Assembly: GCA_977017575.1 (NCBI GenBank)
Contig: CDRNVI010000039.1
Coordinates: 682,001 to 746,000 of the forward strand
DNA length: 64,000 nucleotides
Reading direction: 5' to 3'
Origin: Paramoeba atlantica
Lineage: Eukaryota > Discosea
Position numbers and translations under genes: made by a program. Below the pieces are notes generated by a model, which was not told the origin of the DNA, did not search any database, and was given only the letters and a program-made list of their open reading frames with translations. Below are positions 57,926 through 64,000 of this stretch, in pieces; the stretch's first letter is position 1; every line of letters begins with the position of its first letter.

Positions 57926-58143
57926 CACGCAATTTGAAAAGGGTAAAAGAAGGAGTGTCGCTATACACAAAAACAATATATATTACTTCATCCCGAGTAC
58001 TACTAAAAAATAAATCTCATTACATCTAACAACGGGTGCCCCTTTCGGGGCCACAATCTGTAAAAACAAATCATAATATAAATATTATGTGCCCCGAAGG
58101 GCCATTATGTCAATCATCCTAAATTTCTAAACGTATACTTCTA

Positions 58144-60252
58144 GTAATGACCTTTCCTTATTGTAAGACCTTTCCTTATTGTAAGACCTTTCCTTATTGT
58201 AAGACCTTTCCTTATTGTAAGACCTTTCCTTATTGTAAGACCTTTCCTTATTGTAAGACCTTTCCTTATTGTAAGACCTTTCCTTATTGTAAGACCTTTC
58301 CTTATTGTAAGACCTTTCCTTATTGTAAGACCTTTCCTTATTGTAAGACCTTTCCTTATTGTAAGACCTTTCCTTATTGTAAGACCTTTCCTTATTGTAA
58401 GACCTTTCCTTATTGTAAGACCTTTCCTTATTGTAAGACCTTTCCTTATTGTAAGACCTTTCCTTATTGTAAGACCTTTCCTTATTGTAAGACCTTTCCT
58501 TATTGTAAGACCTTTCCTTATTGTAAGACCTTTCCTTAGTGTAAGACCTTTCCTTAGTGTAAGACCTTTCCTTAGTGTAAGACCTTTCCTTAGTGTAAGA
58601 CCTTTCCTTAGTGTAAGACCTTTCCTTATTGTAAGACCTTTCCTTAGTGTAAGACCTTTCCTTATTGTAAGACCTTTCCTTATTGTAAGACCTTTCCTTA
58701 TTGTAAGACCTTTCCTTATTGTAAGACCTTTCCTTATTGTAAGACCTTTCCTTATTGTAAGACCTTTCCTTATTGTAAGACCTTTCCTTATTGTAAGACC
58801 TTTCCTTATTGTAAGACCTTTCCTTATTGTAAGACCTTTCCTTATTGTAAGACCTTTCCTTATTGTAAGACCTTTCCTTATTGTAAGACCTTTCCTTATT
58901 GTAATGACCTTTCCTTATTGTAAGACCTTTCCTTATTGTAAGACCTTTCCTTATTGTAAGACCTTTCCTTATTGTAAGACCTTTCCTTATTGTAAGACCT
59001 TTCCTTATTGTAAGACCTTTCCTTATTGTAAGACCTTTCCTTATTGTAAGACCTTTCCTTATTGTAAGACCTTTCCTTATTGTAAGACCTTTCCTTATTG
59101 TAAGACCTTTCCTTATTGTAAGACCTTTCCTTATTGTAAGACCTTTCCTTATTGTAAGACCTTTCCTTATTGTAAGACCTTTCCTTATTGTAAGACCTTT
59201 CCTTATTGTAAGACCTTTCCTTATTGTAAGACCTTTCCTTATTGTAAGACCTTTCCTTATTGTAAGACCTTTCCTTATTGTAAGACCTTTCCTCATTGTA
59301 AGACCTTTCCTTATTGTAAGACCTTTCCTTATTGTAAGACCTTTCCTTATTGTAAGACCTTTCCTTATTGTAAGACCTTTCCTTATTGTAAGACCTTTCC
59401 TTATTGTAAGACCTTTCCTTATTGTAAGACCTTTCCTTATTGTAAGACCTTTCCTTATTGTAAGACCCTTCCTTATTGTAAGACCTTTCCTTATTGTAAG
59501 ACCTTTCCTTATTGTAAGACCTTTCCTTATTGTAAGACCTTTCCTTATTGTAAGACCTTTCCTTATTGTAAGACCTTTCCTTATAGTAAGACCTTTCCTT
59601 ATTGTAAGACCTTTCCTTATTGTAAGACCTTTCCTTATTGTAAGACCTTTCCTTATTGTAAGACCTTTCCTTATTGTAAGACCTTTCCTTATTGTAAGAC
59701 CTTTCCTTATTGTAAGACCTTTCCTTATTGTAAGACCTTTCCTTATTGTAAGACCTTTCCTTATTGTAAGACCTTTCCTTATTGTAAGACCTTTCCTTAT
59801 TGTAAGACCTTTCCTTATTGTAAGACCTTTCCTTATTGTAAGACCTTTCCTTATTGTAAGACCTTTCCTTATTGTAAGACCTTTCCTTATTGTAAGACCT
59901 TTCCTTATTGTAAGACCTTTCCTTATTGTAAGACCTTTCCTTATTGTAAGACCTTTCCTTATTGTAAGACCTTTCCTTATTGTAAGACCTTTCCTTATTG
60001 TAAGACCTTTCCTTATTGTAAGACCTTTCCTTATTGTAAGACCTTTCCTTATTGTAAGACCTTTCCTTATTGTAAGACCTTTCCTTATTGTAAGACCTTT
60101 CCTTATTGTAAGACCTTTCCTTATTGTAAGACCTTTCCTTATTGTAAGACCTTTCCTTATTGTAAGACCTTTCCTTATTGTAAGACCTTTCCTTATTGTA
60201 AGACCCTTCCTTATTGTAAGACCTTTCCTTATTGTAAGACCTTTCCTTATTG
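58144..60252. repeat. 18-bp satellite, right block (~117 copies)
   Basis: Same unit as the left block; begins GTAATGACC. Clusters of the GTGTAAGA variant occur at 58530-58640 and also in the left block at 52180-52250. A T-run ends it at 60253. Confidence 0.97.
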
Positions 60253-60675
60253 TTTTTTTTTTTTGCTAGAACTACATTGTAAATGGAAATATTTGTGGTG
60301 CATTTGTAGGAATTTGGAGTATGCCAGACGCATACGTTTAAACTTTAATATAATAAAATAGCGTCAATTGACGCATGACGTCAGAAACGGAGGGCTGACC
60401 GTCCGGCATAGGATGGCGGAATAGTCGTAGTTTCTTAAATTCAACTTATAGAATGTTGTGTGTTCAAGAAACTCCAACATGAAATTTTCTTAATTTGCGT
60501 CTATAGAAAACCATTTTATACATAAAATATCTTTTTTTTTTTTTTATTGTGCAATTCTTTTCGTAAACTTTTATAGTTTTTTTTTCATTCTTATATTATA
60601 TGTTCTTAGATTCTCAGCGTTAGATTCTCAGCGAATTGAAATCAGTGCACTGGCGAAGGCGCATTGTTCCGTGCT
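60253..60675. other. 3' region of the non-LTR element
   Basis: Includes GATTCTCAGCG twice (60612, 60627), a T-run (60530-60544) and TGTGCAATTCTTTTCGTAAA, which is also the end of the mini-elements at 34010 and 34430. No gene. Confidence 0.5.
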
Positions 60676-61539
60676 TTAGAAGGCATATTCCCGACTTTTG
60701 TCCTCCTTGCGAAGGTATCGACTCAGCTGTGAATATGCTACCGCCCCATTAAGCTCCTGCAACAATAGCTGAAATTCGGCATAAACGCGTTTGCGCTGCA
60801 TTCCACAGGCATCTGCGAGAGCATCCATAAGAGCCTTCGTGTTTGAATGCATTGCACCCCCTGAGAGGACAGGTATACATTGAAAGCTTTCAGCCATGAT
60901 CTTCCCGGTCTTGACGTATGTGTCATGTTTTCGTCGACAGGCGTCGCGGAATAAATGTGCACACTTTGTGTCAAGGTTTGAGGGTGCCAATTCGTGGATG
61001 ACTGTTAGATCGTAGTATATCTCGCCGGTTGCCCAATATATAACAATGTCAGGACCGGACCGATGAAACGACCGCCCACCACACGTTTTCTCGTGAAGTT
61101 TTCGGTGATTGGGGTTAACGATCTCGTTACATTGTGTGCAGCGGAAAGTTGACAGTGCACGGGGCTCCTTTTCGCACGGAATGCCTGTTTTCATACAGAG
61201 TTCGTAAATGAAGTTGACCAGAGTGTTGTGTTTAGTCGTGGCATTGAGACCACCGCATTTTGTACAGCCCATGATGTGTGTCAAGATTGAATCGGAGTCA
61301 AGAAGAATTCTGCAGCCGGGGCATGTGATGTGTGATGGCAGATCTGGGTGAGCGATCCCCAATCGTGGCATGACGGCGAGACTGAACAGGTGTGATGGTA
61401 TGAGTCGCGCGTCAGAGTGCGTCCATCCGTTATTGCCTTTGTGTGTTACTTTTTCGAGTACCTTCGCTATGTTTGATTGCTCGCAGTAGAATTTCATCGC
61501 AACGAAATTTATCTCAGCAAAACTAGAAAAAGTTAGCAT
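60676..61539 (-). pseudogene. Restriction-like endonuclease domain of the non-LTR element, family 2
   Basis: About 287 codons. Zinc motifs CPGCRILLDSDSILTHIMGC and CTQCNEIVNPNHRKLHEKTC are followed by RSGPDIVIYWATGEIYYDLT, the probable PD-(D/E)xK core (PD, then D), then LFRDACRRKHDTYVKTGKI. The C-terminus LQELNGAVAYSQLSRYL recurs at 25600 and 31400. It was originally continuous with the RT at 62075 and is separated from it by an insert at about 61540-62074. The fragment itself is open, so the insertion may be recent. Confidence 0.8.
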
Positions 61540-61622
61540 AAATAATGATCGCAGGCACCGCAGACCTGAATATCAAGAACACCATATGCAGTGTTGTATT
61601 TTGATTTTTGAGGTGACATGCA

Positions 61623-62018
61623 TCACGCAAGAGACGTGCACTCCTCAGCAGGAAGAAGGAAACTTCCTGTCTCTTCAGTTTGCCGGAGCGTAAATGGGTT
61701 ATCCGTGCTCATCAACAAACCTCCGAGACAAGAAGTCTCACTTTCCTCTGTTTCAGAGTACACAATCTCATCACTTACCCATTGAAAGCATTCCGCAACA
61801 CTCTCCATCTTTCCAGTTTGCCGGAGCGTAAGTGGGTTTTCCGTGCTCATCAACAAACCTTCAAAATGAAGAGTGTCTCGTCCTGCTTTCAACGAGCACA
61901 TGATCTTTTTGCATGCGCATGCCACACTCAGTGCCTTTTTCACCTTTCCAGTGTCGTTTGCTTCGGAGCGCGGGCGAAAGCGAGGGTCCTCCGACGATGT
62001 GACATTTGAAAGGATCAT
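61623..62018 (-). CDS. Unknown ORF in the leader-tagged insert
   Basis: 131 residues starting MILSNVTSSEDPRFRPRSEA. It contains two copies of a motif, GLLMSTENPLTLRQTGKMES and GLLMSTDNPFTLRQTEETGS, separated by about 45 residues. The two copies are near-identical at DNA level too (TTTGCCGGAGCGTAA on plus). It is not recognised. It may be a processed copy of a host mRNA or part of a short retroposon. Confidence 0.4.
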   Translation of the reverse strand: MILSNVTSSEDPRFRPRSEANDTGKVKKALSVACACKKIMCSLKAGRDTLHFEGLLMSTENPLTLRQTGKMESVAECFQWVSDEIVYSETEESETSCLGGLLMSTDNPFTLRQTEETGSFLLPAEECTSLA

Positions 62019-62033
62019 AAAAGGAATAAAAAT

Positions 62034-62074
62034 CAACAAGGTACAGAAACAAGGTAATCAACAAGGTACAGAAA
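62034..62074 (-). other. Double spliced-leader-like sequence (site D)
   Basis: The minus strand has TTTCTGTACCTTGTTG at 62074-62059, then ATTACCTTG, then TTTCTGTACCTTGTTG again at 62049-62034. Each is the last 16 bases of the motif at sites A-C. The copies are 5'-truncated, as expected for incomplete reverse transcription. Confidence 0.7.
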
Positions 62075-64000
62075 TTGCTCGCGGGTCATCTTTTTCCAAA
62101 TTTTGATGTGCTTTTGAGCCGCCGTCGTGGTTTCGTCTACCGGAGGTATGTTGCTCTGAAGGTGGTCCGTTGATCCAACATTTCGCTCCCTGATTCCATC
62201 TGTCCGAGCTGAATTGTTTTTGGGGCGCTCAAGAACAGAGTGGCATGAGGAGCGGTACGCGGCCTCTCGCGTGGAAGAGCAGTCTGTCAAGCCGAGTCCT
62301 CCTTTTCTTGTGGGCATTCGCAGCAACGCGATTTGTTCATCCGAGAGATGTCCGAACCATGATGTAAGAACGTTTTCTACCTCTTTGTCGAATCGGGTCG
62401 CTAGTTCAGCTGAAGCGGTGGGGTTGTGTGCACGGAGGTGGTAGGCCTGTCTAACGTTTATACATCTGGAAAGCAGATTGCACGATACATTGTTAACCCC
62501 CATCAATTTGAGCCGTCGGAAGCTGTCGTTGTGCTTCGTCAGTGACTGTATTAGGCGTTCGCTGACCGATTTGTCGTCCCCGATGAAAGCCCCAAGGATT
62601 TTTGTTGCTTTTTTTTTGGTGATTACCCCGGCGCTCTCTAATTCTTGTGGTAATGGTTCTTCTTCCAGTCCGCCAAACCAGACACATTTTTTGGGAGCAA
62701 CTATTAGATTTTGTTCCTCTAGAAGCGTTTTTAGTCGGGAGAAGGCACTGGCCAATCGCTCGGGGTTTTTTGACGCAATAGTTACATCATCGACATAAGC
62801 GTTGATTGTGATATCAGGGTGCTCTGCAGACAGAGTTTCAAGGATTGGTTGCAATAGGGCACAGAAATAAACCGATGAAAGTGTGGACCCTTGTCGGACA
62901 CCATTTGTGCTTGGAATTGTTCCTGCATGGTGACCTTGATTTCCGCAGTATAGCAACTCAGATGCCGTTGCGTATTCAGCATGGAAAAACCTCTGGAAGG
63001 GTTTCAATGTAGCAAGACCATATACGGCTTTCGCCAGGGCTGGTCGCGATGGGGAGTTGAAGGCGTTTTTTACATCTACGGATAGGATGCACGAGCCGTC
63101 GCGATATAGGGAGTTTAGCCGATGTACAATCTTCTCGCAGCCTGACTTAGATAGAACTCCTTGTTGGAGCGGCGCAAATAGCGGTTGCAGGGTGGGTTCA
63201 AATCGCTGAACAAGGACCAAGCCAGAAAGTTTCATTAGGACTTCACCAATTGCGATCGGGCGGATGCCTCCATCAGGCTTGGGAATACCAATTAACCTTG
63301 CTCGTGTTAATCGGCGCATCAGTTCTTTAGTGAGAAATCCATTGATCAGGTCCTGAATCATGTGGAAAAGACTCCCGCAGCATACAGGGTCATCGATGAG
63401 TATGCGTACTATCGTGTCCGTCGTACCAGTTGGTCCGGGGCTAGCTCCTTTGGCGAGGCGCAACCCAGCAGAGCGGAGTTCAGTAGGGGTGAGTCCGCCT
63501 ATTAGGGGGGCGTCACATGGAAGATCAAGTTCGTATGGGTTTTGTGGGTGTAAGTCTTGAAGTTTCTTGAATGTCTCTTCTTCGGATAAGTATTGCTTCT
63601 CAATTTTGCGGTCAAGCACTTGAGCTCCTTTCCTGGCATATCCTTCTATCACGAGCCGTGTTGCTCTTTTAATGGCTCGTTTATCAGAAGCCGTGAGGTC
63701 TCCCTTGTTCTCCGAAAGTTCGTCTCCATTGTCTTCTTTTCCATTCGAACGATCCAAAAGTGCTTTCCCATCTTTCATATTCTGTTGGGCTGAGTCTCGC
63801 GCTGTTTCCTCCGGCGGAAATGGTCGCCGACGTCTGTTGCGATTGGATTGTTGTCGAAGTGTAGCTAAGGATGTTTTCATGGCCGAGAGGACCGCGTGCC
63901 AGATTTTGTGTCTTTGTGGGTAAGGGCTGTTCGCGTAGTCACTCATTATTTCTCGGTATGTGGCGATGACGCCTGGTATTAACTCAGGCCTCATAACTCG
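62075..64000 (-). pseudogene. Non-LTR reverse transcriptase, continues past the window
   Basis: About 640 codons, open to the window edge. RT blocks: RLAKGASPGPTGTTDTIVRI, RARLIGIPKPDGGIRPIAIG, ILSVDVKNAFNSPSRPALAK (motif A), TNGVRQGSTLSSVYFCALLQ (motif B) and INAYVDDVTIAS (motif C, YVDD). A thumb follows (LLSRCINVRQAYHLRAHNPT). It was followed by the endonuclease at 60676 before the insertion at 62074. The plan (RT then C-terminal restriction-like endonuclease) matches CRE/SLACS- and R2-type elements. Catalytic residues are intact. Confidence 0.88.

Larger units (their letters stand above)
53628..58143 (-). mobile_element. YR retroelement, copy D
   Basis: 4.5-kb copy nearly identical to A, without the 74-base leader insertion. 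It is the last member of the B-C-D array; its high end abuts GTAATGACC of the satellite. Gag and RT are each broken by one mutation. Confidence 0.95.
61540..62074 (-). mobile_element. Leader-tagged retro-inserted sequence
   Basis: Splits the non-LTR element between RT and endonuclease. Its 5' end on the minus strand is a leader-like 16-mer, nine bases and the 16-mer again, then ATTTTTATTCC. It contains a 131-codon ORF from ATG 62018 to 61623. No long A-tail is evident at the other end. The precise right border is uncertain. Confidence 0.6.

Noticed and set aside
58127-60361. 389- and 485-codon ORFs over the right satellite block
   Set aside because: Same artefact as in the left block.

Overview
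The window is nuclear DNA of a eukaryote, most likely a euglenozoan of the kinetoplastid/diplonemid side. Four observations point there. (1) Every recognisable housekeeping gene lacks visible introns and lies on the minus strand between 0.5 and 21.9 kb, as in a polycistronic gene cluster. (2) Two 5S rRNA genes (35.8-36.1 kb, minus) have a sequence I recall as close to trypanosomatid 5S. (3) The motif ACAGTTTCTGTACCTTGTTG, or its last 16 bases, occurs at four retro-insertion junctions. It closely resembles the 3' half of kinetoplastid and diplonemid spliced leaders (ACAGTTTCTGTAC...TTG). (4) Several retroelements carry a tyrosine recombinase, as VIPER/TATE elements do. I cannot name the species.

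Layout. 0.5-8.2 kb: cyclin, U1-type zinc finger, RPS26, BUD31, SDHAF2, cytochrome-b5 reductase, two small unknown genes and a HAS1/DDX18 helicase, all minus. 8.5-15.3 kb: transposon debris, TIR elements, a retroelement endonuclease fragment and the first spliced-leader-like junction. 15.4-21.9 kb: LicD/fukutin-like protein, a 1.1-kb TIR element with an unknown ORF, eIF2A, PCNA with an internal insertion, and a small membrane protein. 22-34 kb: decayed DDE transposases, MITEs, fold-back elements, G-rich repeats and endonuclease fragments. 34.4-36.1 kb: hairpin-rich repeats and two 5S genes. 36.3-49.3 kb: nested retroelements. 49.4-60.3 kb: a 153-bp minisatellite and an 18-bp satellite into which a head-to-tail array of tyrosine-recombinase retroelements is inserted. 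60.3-64 kb: a non-LTR retrotransposon interrupted by a spliced-leader-tagged insert.

The most striking system is the tyrosine-recombinase retroelement. It has one copy with all ORFs intact (42.3-46.9 kb), one nearly identical copy with a broken gag and RT (53.6-58.1 kb), and two 486-bp deletion derivatives fused head-to-tail to the second copy. Its recombinase is in frame with gag behind a single TAG, the RT start overlaps the recombinase stop as ATGA, and both catalytic signatures are non-canonical (YIDG, HSLK). One copy records trans-splicing of its own mRNA: a leader-like insert sits exactly where the other copies have an AG acceptor, flanked by a 31-bp duplication. A second notable signal is a family of about eight small hairpins at three loci whose inner stem co-varies. 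I saw no CRISPR array, no convincing tRNA and no spliced-leader RNA gene.
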